Shown one piece after another: positions 20,711 through 32,194 of a stretch of 64,000 bases of DNA. Below the pieces are notes generated by a model. The model worked only from the letters and a program-made list of their open reading frames with translations, was not told the DNA's origin and made no database searches. The stretch comes from Phyto melanocephala. Its lineage: Eukaryota; Arthropoda; Insecta; Diptera; Rhinophoridae. Made by a program: the position numbers and the translations under genes. The stretch lies in the NCBI GenBank assembly GCA_941918925.1, contig OW799234.1, forward strand, positions 93,785,978 through 93,849,977. The letters run 5' to 3'. The number at the start of each line of letters is the position of its first letter. The stretch's first letter is position 1.

Positions 20711-22475
20711 TTACATAGAACAATTGACACAGAATTTAACGCAATAGTTTCAAAACAAGGAATTTTTCAAGAAATTTTACAAAAGAAGTTGTATTATGAT
20801 AATACACTATTTATTACGTTCTTACTGTCTTCTGTAAAGTTAAGATTATTTGGGTTAGATACTTTTTGCCTGTAACTAAAGATATGTATCAAAGCATATC
20901 CAAAAGGAACTCGAATACAATCAGTTGACTGTTTTTTTTATACAAATTACCGACTTTTTTTAAAAGTCTGTCTGCATTTATCAAAATTATTTTTTTAATT
21001 TTATTATACAATAAATAATTCGCAGTTTCAGTTGGTTTAAAACTGTTTAAAAAATACTAAATCATGCCAGCATATATACAAAAACAAAATGCATGTGTTT
21101 TTAGTTGTTGTGTTTGTTGTCGCGACGCATACATATTTAAAATATTAATTTTTCTTGTTTGTCTAATTAATTTTTTTAATACTTTTTTGATAAATATTTT
21201 TCGTAATATCTTTTAAACTTCACCTTGTCAGATCACACTTTGAGGATTAGATCAAAATCAAACAAGTTTTTAATTAATAATATCAATTTCGTAATTGAAA
21301 TTTATATTTATTTCGTCTATGTAAAGAACACCTTTATATGGACAAAATTTGAACTTTAATGGTAAAACTTTTTATATTCAACACTGTTGTTATTTAAAAT
21401 AAATAAATAATTCATACATGCATAAAAAGATTCTTTGTAGAAAACCAATTTCTGATATTTTGATTACAAGTATCATATCTGTTTAGTGCTGATTTTACAT
21501 TGATCATTCTAAACGAATTTTCTACAGCCATAAAATTATATTTCCACAGCAATATCATTCAATTGGCAAGAATAATCGTTACCACAATCGAATCTCTTTT
21601 CACTGTGTATTAAAACATATTTGAAAATCATTTAGTATACATCCTTCTTGTAAAAGAAATGAAAACTTCAAGACTATTTTTGTAAGAGGTTCGCTATAAC
21701 AAACAAGCGCATTTCCTATGATTGTTATTGAGTTTGTACTGTAAAAGAAAAACAAAAATTTTTCCTCAAGATGTTCAATAACTTTTGATAATTTAATAAA
21801 TTTTTATTAAACATAATTCGGTTAAAAAATCTGTTTTATAAAGGTTATGTTAATTTAGTAAATTATTATGTATGTATATGAAAATTATTATTATTGTTGT
21901 TGTTGTACATTTATTTTACTGCCTTAAGGCTATACATATCTTTGGTAGAAAAGGTAAAGGGTTTAATATTCCTAACCGTAAATTTTAAAGAGCCAACCAA
22001 GTATGCTTTGTGTTGACTAAAGAAAAAATAAGCAACATATTAAGCGCAACACTAGCAAAATGATAATTTCACAACAATGGTGATTTGAAAATTGTTTAAA
22101 CTGAAATGAGACTTCGTGCTATTTCCAGTAGAATATGACTTTTTATCTAAAACCTGATTACTTACATGAATAAGATTCTTTTTGAAAGTTTTAAAGAATA
22201 CTTTATAAACATAAAATACTTATTGCAAGTTGTTTGTAAAAGAAACATTTGATGGAAATTTTTTCTTTGTAAATTATTCACGAATATAATGAAAATTTAG
22301 TTTATGTTTAAGACTTTCTTTAAGCAACAATTTTTTGTAAGTTTTCAGCAAACTTTTAATTCTATATTGACTGAGAATTTATTAAAATTTTACTTTAAAT
22401 AAAGGATGTGACGTTATTTATTTATGTATTGGCAAATATGAACATAGTATTGGATATATTTCTACACTAAATATA
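20711..22475. other. AT-rich DNA; one inverted AT-rich repeat end
   Basis: Only the segment at about 21120-21310 is related to anything else seen. Read on the minus strand it contains TTCAATTACGAAATTGATAT then TTGATCTAATCCTCAAA, matching the left end of the repeat at 2340. The rest shows no gene. Confidence 0.4.
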
Positions 22476-22623
22476 AACAAGTAAGAGCACTATATTCGGC
22501 TATGCCGAATATTTCATACCCACCATCAATTTTGTGTACATTTAAAGCACAATATTTATTATTTTGTTAATCGCTATAGAATAATCTCTTTATAATAAAA
22601 TATGTATCACTTTTTTTGTAGAG

Positions 22624-23003
22624 GGTGGTTAAATTTTAAGGGCCCATGTTTAAGGTTAACCACATCTAACCTTCAACTTTTTTCTTGTATTTCATTTGAC
22701 ATTTCTCAATCTCAGACTAACTCAATTTGAACCGTGGAAAGATACGCAATCGAGCAACGCTTTTAAATATTAAAGATTTTTATAAAAATGGACGTTCAAA
22801 TCAAAATTAATTTTGTGCACTTCGTGATTCTTTTGGTCAACATAATCGTTCGAATTCGTTCACAATCGTGAGAATTGTAAAAAATATTTAAATGTCTGCA
22901 AAGCAGGTCTGTATGAAATGTGAAAACATCTGTGAATGCCATCTTAGTTCGTTGAATGGGAAACATTGCTGTTTTTCACGATAACGTGGCAAAAGAGCAA
23001 GCA
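22624..23003 (+). mobile_element. Mariner remnant nested in composite copy 1, right end lost
   Basis: It begins GGTGGTTAAATTTTAAGGGC (mariner TIR). The N-terminal transposase remnant GTGGAAAGATACGCAATCGA (family ERY.IE start) follows. The sequence jumps from GCAAAAGAGCA straight into host repeat, whereas copies 2 and 3 continue to the 3' end. Confidence 0.7.
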
Positions 23004-23889
23004 TTTTCGTAAATTTAGTCTTTCAATGAAAGTGGCCGTTAAAATACGCGTGTCAATAAAGTTTTTGCTAATAAACATAACTTAGATATTTCAATATAGT
23101 CCTTTAGTTTTCAAAAATCTTTATTCATAGAGAATTTACATGAATTTAAGAGGAAGAAAGTGAATTTAAGGTTAAATTTTAAGGGCCACAGGGTGATTTA
23201 AAATATACATTCTCTGCATTTTTCTAAAACGGGAAATTTATTAGTAAGATTTTGATTTTTAAACTTCTATAACATTTTGCTTTTAAAAGATTTTCAAACG
23301 AAATAAGTTTTGTATAATTTTAAAATTTGTTAGCCATTAGTACATGAAAATAAATTGTTTATAATGTTTAGAGATAATTTTTTTTTTCTTAGGTCAAAAT
23401 TTTCCTAAATTCCCATTTTTAATATAGCATAACTTCAGGAGAACATAAGCATAAGTTGTAAGCATGCCATCTAGTAGTTGCTAGTAGAGTCATCTATCAT
23501 ATCATCTTTATCTTATATTTAGCTACAGTATAATTAATAGCGCAGTGTAAGATGAATAAATGCTAACATATATGACTAATATATTTTTATAAAAATTTAA
23601 AGAAAAAATTGTGCATGGCACATCTATTTTTCGTTATAACGAAGACTTTGACCAAAAAGCCATGTTTGCAAAATTTCAGAATCGTACATATAGTTTTGTC
23701 AGTTTTACTACGTTTTAAATTTGAAATATACACTGTGCGGTAAAGGTTTTCGTACATTTTTATCTATAACTCTTTTCCTAATTCATAGATTTAAGCGATT
23801 TTCAGGGAAAAATATGCTTTTGACTCGATAAATATATATTCGAAGTTTCATGACTACGTTTATGCGTCTGGACACAATTCAAAAGTGAA

Positions 23890-24640
23890 AGTGGGCGTTA
23901 TAGTAGGCGTGTCAAAGTTGTTTTTGCTAATGAGTACAACTTAGGTGTTTCAATATAGTCCTTTATTATTCAAAAATCTTTATTAATAGAGAAATTATAT
24001 GAATTTTAGGTAAAACGTTATATGGGAGGTGGGCGTAAAAGTGGGCGTGGTACCTTAATTTTTTGGCATAGTAATGAAATTGCCTAGGGGGATAGACCTA
24101 GCAAAATTTATCATCATACCTCCAATTTTAGCGGTTTTATGAGCTTTTAAATTTTATTAACGGTAGATAACGTGAAGAGTGGGCGTTATAGTAGGCGTGT
24201 CAAAGTTATTTTTGCGAATGAGTACAACTTAGGTGTTTCAATATAGTCCTTTATTATTCCAAAATCTTTTTTAATAGAGAAATTATATGAATTTTAGGTA
24301 AAACGTTATATGGGAGGTGGGCGTAAAAGTGGGCGTGGCACCTTAATTTTTTGGCATAGTAATGAAATTGCCTAGGGGGATAGACGTAGCAAAATTTATC
24401 ATCATACCTCCAATTTTAGCGGTTTAATGAGCTTTTAAATTTTATTAACGGTAGATAACGTGAAAAGTGGGCGTTATAGTAGGCGTGTCAGAGTTATTTT
24501 TGCGAATGAGTACAACTTAGGTGTTTCAATATAGCACTTTATTATTCCAAAATCTTTATTAATAGAGAAATTATATGAATTTTAGGTAAAACGTTATATG
24601 GGAGGTGGGCGTAAAAGTGGGCGTGGCACATTGATTTCCG
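23890..24640 (+). repeat. 288-bp tandem units, copy 1
   Basis: The block AGTGGGCGTTATAGTAGGCG starts at 23890, 24178 and 24466, an exact 288-base period. Each unit also holds TAGAGAAATTATATGAATTT and GGGAGGTGGGCGTAAAAGTG. The third unit is partial and leads into the tail. Confidence 0.9.
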
Positions 24641-25245
24641 TTACAAGAAAGCGCGTCACCAAAAAGCAAAGTGTGCAAAATTTCAGAGTCGTACATCCAA
24701 TTTTGTTGCTTTTATGACGTTTTTGTTTTTAAATATACCGAAAAATACACTGTGCGGTATAAATTTTCGTACATTTTGATTGATAACTCCTCTCCTAATT
24801 CATAGATTTAGAAAATTTTAGAAGGAAAATATTGCCTTTACCCTGGAAATATATATTCGAAGTTTCATGAGTCTGCGTTAAGGCGTTTGGACACAATTCC
24901 ATTTTATTCGATGTTCGAAGGACACGGTTTTTTCGACCTACTCTTGCATTTCGAGCTATAACTCTTTTCCTAATATTCCGATTTAGCCCATTTTCAATAC
25001 CAAACAAACCTTGTCTATAAGAAAGATTCTGGCAAAATTTAAGCCCCCTAGCTTTTTCGGTGCGACCTCTATCGTGCTTTCAACAGACGGACAGACGGAC
25101 GGACATAGCTAGATCGTCATGAAATCAAACCCCGATTTAGAATATATATACTTTATGGGGTCTAAAATGGATATTTCGATGTGTTACAAACGGAATGACA
25201 AAATGAATATACCCCCACCATTTTTTTGGTGGTGGGTATAAAAAA

Positions 25246-26043
25246 ATAGTTTTTCCTTAAATTGGTGAAAATGAATAAATGAATATCAGTTTTATATATT
25301 TATTTATTATATTCTTATTGCTCTTTTTTGACCTTTATTTTATAAAATTTTTTAATTTAGTAGTAGCGAAATATTGAATAATAAATAAATCAACAAATAT
25401 TTATAAAGACCTCGAGCTTGAAAAATCAATTAAAAAATTTTATTTATTATATTTAATATTTAGCTCTTTAAGAACAGTGATTTAATTATACAAATATTTT
25501 AAAAAGAGAAAAAACAAAAAAAAAAAAAAAATTGGTAAGCGAAACAAACAGCCAAACATTTCTGACACCATGACTGGAAATTTCCTGTTGTTATTATGAT
25601 AAAATTTGGTTTTTTTTAGAATTATTTTTAAGTTTAACTTTTTGGGTTTTTTACGCATTTGTCCAAGCCTTTCTAAAACAAACATTGTTTCATATATAAA
25701 ATAAAATATTTTGGCGACCTAGTGTTGCCGTGTTTCCAGATTTTTTCCATAACACAAGAATAAAAATTCTTTGCTAAATAAGAATGTTTAAAAAAATTTA
25801 CCTTATCCTGTATGAGAAATTTAAAAATTAGTTAAAACCTAAAAGAGTTCGGTAAATAAAATTAATATTAAGTATCCTGTTTGTTTATAACAGGCGAAAA
25901 AAATTTTATTTCTGTGTTACAAATATGGGACAAAATAGAGGCAGACATGTTTTTTGTTTATAACTCAGTAAATCATAGGGTCATCGAATATTGTCTAAAT
26001 ATTATTTTTATTGGTTAATGGGAAACGCAGCCAAAAATAAATA
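25246..26043. other. AT-rich DNA with a fragment of hairpin family 2
   Basis: At 25360-25376 the plus strand carries GTAGTAGCGAAATATTG followed by AATAATAAATAAAT and GACCTCGAGCTTGAAAAA. This is the downstream half of the family seen at 3696 and 58333, lacking the CTGANGA half. Otherwise only AT-rich sequence is seen. Confidence 0.4.
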
Positions 26044-26149
26044 CAGGGTGGGTCAAAATTCACTTTGGGATTCAGTAATTCAAGAATTTTTTTTTATATA
26101 TTTTTTTTCCTATTAATATACAAACTGGAAATTTTTTCCACCAAAAATG

Positions 26150-26230
26150 GAAAGAAATATCATTGAAATGACCCCCTTTTTTAGCTATGCAATAATGGGC
26201 TCGTTTTGGAGCAGTTTCTTTTGAAATTTG
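26150..26230 (-). pseudogene. Tc1/mariner-type transposase C-terminal remnant
   Basis: The minus strand reads RAHYCIAKKGGHFNDISFHF, matching the Cys...GGHF ending common at the C-terminus of Tc1/mariner-type transposases. Its place about 100 bp from the TIR fits a 3' end of the gene. Confidence 0.5.
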
Positions 26231-26778
26231 TGGTTGTAGCTCTTTATTTCTGCAACAGTGATCACTCTGAGTTTATGGGCTTATTCACATATAGCCATTT
26301 TTTTTAATAATTCCAAAGAATATAGTCGGTTGCTGACTAATCTTGCGAACGCTTTTAATAATTAATTTCTGAATTTCTAGAAGTTATTTGTTCACAAGAA
26401 ATTTGACTTAAAAGTGGGCACTGCTTCGCAGACAATGTGAGCACACAGAGAAAACAGTATCGGTTGTTGTTTAAATATGATAGTAAAATTGTACAGTTAT
26501 AACTAAAGAATTTCGTTTCGGAATATGAATATGTAGTCAGCACTAATAAATTATTCTAAAATTAATAAATTATAATAAATTATTCTTGCAATATAAATTT
26601 TGTAATCACAAATGAAAAGTTCGATTGCAGGAGCTGAACCATACGATTGGCAATGAATGTAATTTTCTGTTTTCTGGATACAGTAGCTCTATCCTACCGA
26701 AACTACATCACGGCTCTGCTTTAAAGAGCAGGAAGTTAAAGTTTTATCGTAAACTGATACCTCTTCCCATTTAGGCAC

Positions 26779-27476
26779 GCAAAAAAACCATGGTTACGAC
26801 ATGATCACGACGGTCATATTATAGTTTCCATAACAATAATTGGTTGTCAAAAACAGGTAATAGTTATTTTTGTTTCATTTATCATATATTTTGTCACGAT
26901 AATCAAGCATCTGTTTAAATTGTATCATTTAATGATAACTTTTCGTAAAAATTTCAAAATGGTTATCATTTAAAAATAGTATGATTTAAAAAAATTAATT
27001 TGACAAAAACAAGCATTAAAAATTACAAATAATCATTAAATAGTAGGTGAGACAACAGTATGATTACAAATTAATCAAGCTATGATTTTCTTTAATAATA
27101 ATTTGATTTTAACTGTTATTCTTCTTGCTGAAAAAGTTTTTATTATTTGAAAAGTTTGATGTGTCAAAAAAATGAACTAAAATTTTGAAAAATTAAAGAA
27201 AATTTAAAAATAAACGAGAAAATGTAAAAAAAATTTGGTATAAAAATTGCAATTAAATTGGTAAGTACAATCAATATGTGCATGTTGCAGCAGAAGACAA
27301 TAATTTGCCGTAAAAAGCAAAAATTGTCGATTTCAATTGTAGTCATATATATGATTATTGAATTGAACTTTAATTAAACATAATAGTAACCATTATATGT
27401 TTAAACCATAATCACACAATTGAATCATAGTATGATGCTTTTCGATTATAGTTACCACAACAATATTTTTCTTTGC
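26779..27476. mobile_element. Foldback-like element, copy 2
   Basis: The left end GCAAAAAAACCATGGTTACG, with GATCACGACGGTCATATTAT following, and the right end GTAACCATTATATGTTT...TTTTTCTTTGC match the ends of 3499-4449. It is about 700 bp and has no coding frame. It interrupts the Tc1/mariner-like element. Confidence 0.5.
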
Positions 27477-27955
27477 CTGCGATTACAGCATTTCCATCAT
27501 CATTTTCGAAGAAGAAGGGTCAACCTTACGGTGCAACTAATGGAGAGCAATTAACCAAGCTATTCAAATACTTGTCTGTCAAACCGTTGAAATTTAACTG
27601 CCGAATTAAGACGATGCCGATAATCTGTTTTAGGATTTTAATTCTTGCAATAATTGCACCTACTTTTAGAATAAAAAAATTTCATTAAATTAGGGAAATG
27701 TTTAATAGTACAATGATTCTGATGATAAAGAACTAAGCGAAGAAGTATTGCTTCAGATAGCGAAATTTTGACGTAAAATGTTAATGATATGCTTTGTGCG
27801 GTGAAATACTTGATTGGTGATTAAAATAATTAAATTCTATTATTCTGGTTATTTGTTCAGTGGTAAGTGTCTCCACTATTTGCTCTGCTGTAGTTATTTA
27901 TATTATATGAAAACGAATTTTTTTTGACGACCATTATGACTTTTCGCCCACCCTG

Positions 27956-30050
27956 CAATAAATGGGATCTTTAGAAATTACAAATCAAATAAAAAACTGG
28001 GTACCATAGGTAAAGGAACTACAAAAAGAGCATTTCATTAAAATTATTATTTCTGTAGATGTTTGATAAAACAATTTAATTTGAGATTAAAAAAGTCGTC
28101 AGCTTTCTAATCGTAAAACTAAAATGTTTAAGTTGCTTTACTCCATCTGATCAGCGTCAATTATGTTCTTTTTTAATTGTTTTTGCGATTTATTAAAAAT
28201 ATTTAAAATTTAATAAGAAAATTTTATCAAAAGCCTTCAGTGCAAAAAATTTTAATTAGTTTCCATTGAGCAGTCTTCTGCTGCTTGTAGTAGAGTAAGA
28301 GTTGCCACAAACGAAATCAACTTCAATTTATACATTTTTGATTTCAGTTTTTTTTTTTTTTTGATCCCCTGAAATAGTTTTAAATTCAAAATATCCTCTT
28401 TTACTACATTGTAATTCATGACATACAATTTACTTGAATTTGTATACATCTTTTAGCAATATTTGAAACTGAAACACATATTGAAGAGTTCGATAACGTT
28501 GTTATTCAAAATAAATTCATTGCATATTTTGTTATGCAAAGTGTAAAATATTTATAACTGCAATAACCTCTGAGGACAGTTTCATTATATTGAATTTTAT
28601 TTAAGTTTTTTGCCATCTTATGTATTAAATGAAATTTTGTGAGTTTCAAATTTCTGGACAGTTTCTAAATAAAAAGAAAAGATATTATTTTTGATTATGT
28701 TTGACTTAGTAAATATGTACTACAACCATATTATTTTATTATATTCTCGGATATTAAACTTAAATTGTATTAAAACAAATTGTATTTTTCATTTTAAAAT
28801 ACAAACAATAAGTGCGTAAATAAAATCATCAATTTTATATGATCGAAACATTTTTTTCAACTTTTATGCTAAAATTTTTTATTTATTTATTTTTTTTGTT
28901 GAAGTTGAACTTACTATTATTGCACATGCTGAACCATACTTTTATTGCTTAATTTTATTTTCTGTAGAAGTTTTTTGCAGCTGAGAGTTATACATTTTTT
29001 CACAAGTACAAGATAAGCAAGAAGAAAGCATACAAAAACTTTGCAATATTTTTACTGTCATTGATGAATGTTTTGAGTCGTATCAACCTGATTTCCACCA
29101 AAAGGAATCAGCTTATATTACAGCACATAAAGTATTCGTTATGAACGTGTGTATATGCATATGTTCTTGAGAATGCAAATGTACATGCAAATATGCATTT
29201 GCAAATGTTAGTTTAAATAAAAGTAGGTGGTCCTAACACTAACACACTAAGAAAAATAATGCTAATAATTTACTAACAAAACATATTTTGCTTTGTTACA
29301 TAAACTCTTACTATTTTTTGATTCTTAAACGAACAAAAGGCGTTCGCTTCACCACATGAGTGCTGGTACGGACACATTTACATCATACTATAAGACACGA
29401 GCAAAACAAAGGACACCACCTAAAAGGACCTTTAAATAGTATAAATATACATACATATAGCAAAAAAGGAGAAAAGTGTGGTGTGTTTAGAAGCAATTAT
29501 GTAACGGACTGATAGGCATATACATATGAATAATTGTTGTGCATATGCATAAGTATGCAATTGCTTGTTCGTTCAAGCAATAGTGGCAACAAAACATATA
29601 GACAAATGCATTTACGAAATCACATAATTTGAACGCGTAACAATTTACACCAATCTGTACATATATTCAATTTAAATAATATATTAAGACAGTGTTAAGC
29701 CAAACAATTTTAAGGAATTAGATAATATTTTTCCATCAAATATGGCTTATTACTATTAGCAGCGTAAACTGCTAAAATCGTTTCAGAAGTAAAATCTAAA
29801 TTCTAAATTTTACAAAAATTCTAATGATTCTTCATGGCACCAAAAATAATGTTGGCTAATTTGGTTTTTTTTTGCCTGTCATTAGACGCTTTTCAAACAT
29901 GGCGATAAAATACAATTACAATATTGTTAATAATGCCTAACTGCCGCTAAGTAAAAATGAACGATATATACAACGTATGTATATGCAAAGCGGCACCAAA
30001 AATTCAAAAATAATAAAAACTTTCATTTTCTTTTTATTTTATTGTCTTAA
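27956..30050. other. AT-rich DNA without a recognisable gene
   Basis: No gene is supported. ATGCATATGCAAATG-like short alternations occur near 29150-29210, and there are short poly-T runs. Confidence 0.45.
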
Positions 30051-30057
30051 TATGTCC

Positions 30058-30560
30058 AGCAAATAGGGCAAATTCAGATGGTATATATGTCTCTACGACC
30101 CCTGAAATGAAAGATTTGGGGAAGAAGGTTTGTGGAGGGCTAATCAGCCCTCGAGCTCTGAACTGAACCAGAAACAAAAGGGGACGGATCTGAATAAAGG
30201 ACCTAGGGCACGACACGCAAAAGCTGTCGAAGCAGATAGGTTGGGAAATGACGCCGACCAGAGACCAAGCAGTAGTAGTAAATCTAATATGAAGTCAAAA
30301 GGGAGCGGGAAAGTGGAGAAGACTTTTGCAAAAGTTGCTGGAAATGGACTCACTTTTAGTGTGACTGACATGTCCATGCTGGTGATTACAAAGGACTCTG
30401 TGATGAGGATTGTAGATAATCATCAGTCTGCAATGTGGAGTCACAAGTGTCTAGAGCAAATGCCTGGGATGACACGGGACTCAGAGAGATCGGGGTAACC
30501 TCGCAATCTCTGGGTAATGGAAGGGGTCGAAAAGGGACGAATCGACAAAGATATTATTAC
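30058..30560 (+). pseudogene. ORF1-like remnant of a retroelement, unidentified
   Basis: This is a GC-richer island in AT-rich surroundings. An open frame at 30130-30498 (122 residues) has a hydrophilic Ser/Lys-rich N-terminal half (SSSSKSNMKSKGSGK) and then KTFAKVAGNGLTFSVTDMS. The AKVA....F.V.D order resembles the start of a DUF4780-like domain found in ORF1 proteins of insect retroelements; this is a weak inference. The following bases (CTCGCAATCTCTGGGTAATG) resemble those after the frame at 49591-49917 (CTTGCAATCACTGGGAACAA), so both may come from one family. No start context or splice signal supports a host exon. Confidence 0.35.
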
Positions 30561-32194
30561 CGGATTGGTTTTACTAGATTTTAGATTTATTAGTTTATCT
30601 CACATTAATTTAATTTGCATTCGAATTCCTCTTTACGCTTGTGCAATTTGTTTTAGTCTAATTTATAATTTATTTTACAACTGTGGCAACATTTAAATTT
30701 TAAACAATTTACAATTTTATACTTCATGATGTTTTTAAAACAGTTGTTTCTGGAACTTACATTGCTTGGAATATTTTTGATCCAGTATCACAGTATAAAT
30801 TGTACAAGGAATCTAACTACAGCAAGTAGAACTTTATTGTACATAAGACAGACATAAGTAAACATTAAGTTGAATTAAAGCAATAAACTGTTGTAATAGT
30901 TAAGAATGTTTAAGTAAGTATAACTTGTATAGCGTAAATTTCCAGATTAGGAATACCAGTTTATTTAAACTAAAATGATTAAGCGTTTCTAAGACGTATA
31001 AATCTAACACTACAAGTGAAGGGTATAAAAACAAAGGTCATACTTAATAGTTATTTTTTGTCGTTTTTCAATATTTTTAACTACTCTATCTTATTTTACA
31101 TTACTTTAAAAGTCTTTAAGATAAAACCTCGTATTTTCCAGTACTTTACGTACAAACATGGTTTTGTATAAAACTTAAACTTTTTTCACTTAAACCATTT
31201 AGTTGTACGTACTCCCTTTCGATTGTACACATTCTATTATGTTTTTCACTTTTCTTCTGAACACAAAGTAGAATTTTTTTTTCACATTCTTGGAATCTAT
31301 AGTTTTTATGTTTTAAAATAATGTTCACATACATATTTCTTTACTGTTTTTGTTGTTGCCAGAAACAATATCAACATTTTAGTAAAAAACCAAACTGACA
31401 TGTCCAAGAGTACATATTTCACAGTTCTGTTAGAATTTTTGCATAGAGCGAAATGTAAATTAATTGTAACTCAGCATGTGTGATAGTGCCAAAAAAAACA
31501 ACAAAAATAAAATACAAAGGAAATAAAATAAAATGAAAAAAAAGAAATTAATACAAAATATGTAAATGTAAAAGAAAGCAAAAAAATATTAAAAACAATG
31601 CTCGCAAAGACATGCGACGGTGGGTTAAAAATTAGTTATTCAAAATAATTTTTTTTTTAAATTTACAACCTATTGTATAGGCCTTGTGCTGTAGGACATT
31701 TAATTTAATATGTTAAAAAATATACTTTAAAAAAAAAACCTTTTTCATCTCTGACATTCTGCAAACAAAAAACATCGGAATTGCCAATATTGATTAAGCA
31801 ACTTTTGTAAATCAAAGAAAAAGAGCAGAAAATTTCAAAATAATATTTTCCAATTAAAATTCAATGTACTTTTAGTTTAATTCTCCCAGCCCATGTTATT
31901 ATTTAAAATATTATTCGACAGTATGATTACGATACAACATCAAATTCATGCTAATAATACAAAAAAAAAATCTAACGGCAAGTACAAAACAGCCCCAATG
32001 TATTTGAGCATCCAAAACTGAACTACGATCTAAATGCAAAACAGCAGAGAATTCTGTAAAGAATAAACTAAATGTCGATGCCATTAAAATTGTTTGTGTT
32101 CAGCCATAAACACTATAAACAATGGACTCGAAATTTGACTTATGGGATATTTAATTGCAGAGTCAAATGACAGCAAACAGTTGTAGTTGTTGAC
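30561..32194. other. AT-rich DNA without a recognisable gene
   Basis: No gene or repeat was recognised; only low-complexity A-rich sequence (for example 31490-31600). Confidence 0.45.

Larger units (their letters stand above)
22476..25245 (+). mobile_element. DINE-1/mini-me-like composite repeat, copy 1
   Basis: It starts AACAAGTAAGAGCACTATAT followed by the palindrome ATTCGGC-TAT-GCCGAAT and then a CATACCCACCA block; it ends with GGTGGTGGGTATAAAAA. CCCACCA near the start and TGGTGGTGGG at the end make subterminal inverted repeats. It has a (GTCY)n tract (CAGACGGA on this strand) near 25082 and the block ACTTTATGGGGTCTAAAATG. In order it holds an internally deleted mariner, then 288-bp tandem units, then a conserved tail of about 600 bp. 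No protein is encoded. Subterminal repeats, 5' palindrome and GTCY tract resemble Drosophila DINE-1/mini-me (Helentron-type) repeats; that family call is inference. Confidence 0.75.
26044..27955 (-). mobile_element. Tc1/mariner-like element, degenerate
   Basis: The left end CAGGGTGGGTCAAAATTCAC follows TA. The right end reverse complement is CAGGGTGGGCGAAAAGTCA and is followed by CA where TA is expected. A minus-strand C-terminal remnant (CIAKKGGHFND) lies just inside the left end. A foldback-like element (26779-27476) is inserted within. The rest of the transposase is too decayed to read; 27473-27688 (plus-strand open frame) may be a shadow of it. Confidence 0.55.

Noticed and set aside
22490..22515. 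ATTCGGC-TAT-GCCGAAT as a bacterial-type terminator or operator
   Set aside because: It recurs at the same place in every DINE-like copy and is better explained as a terminal hairpin of that element.
25360..25376. GTAGTAGCGAAATATTG as a hammerhead-like hairpin
   Set aside because: The CTGANGA half and the upstream stem strand are missing, so only a repeat fragment is reported.
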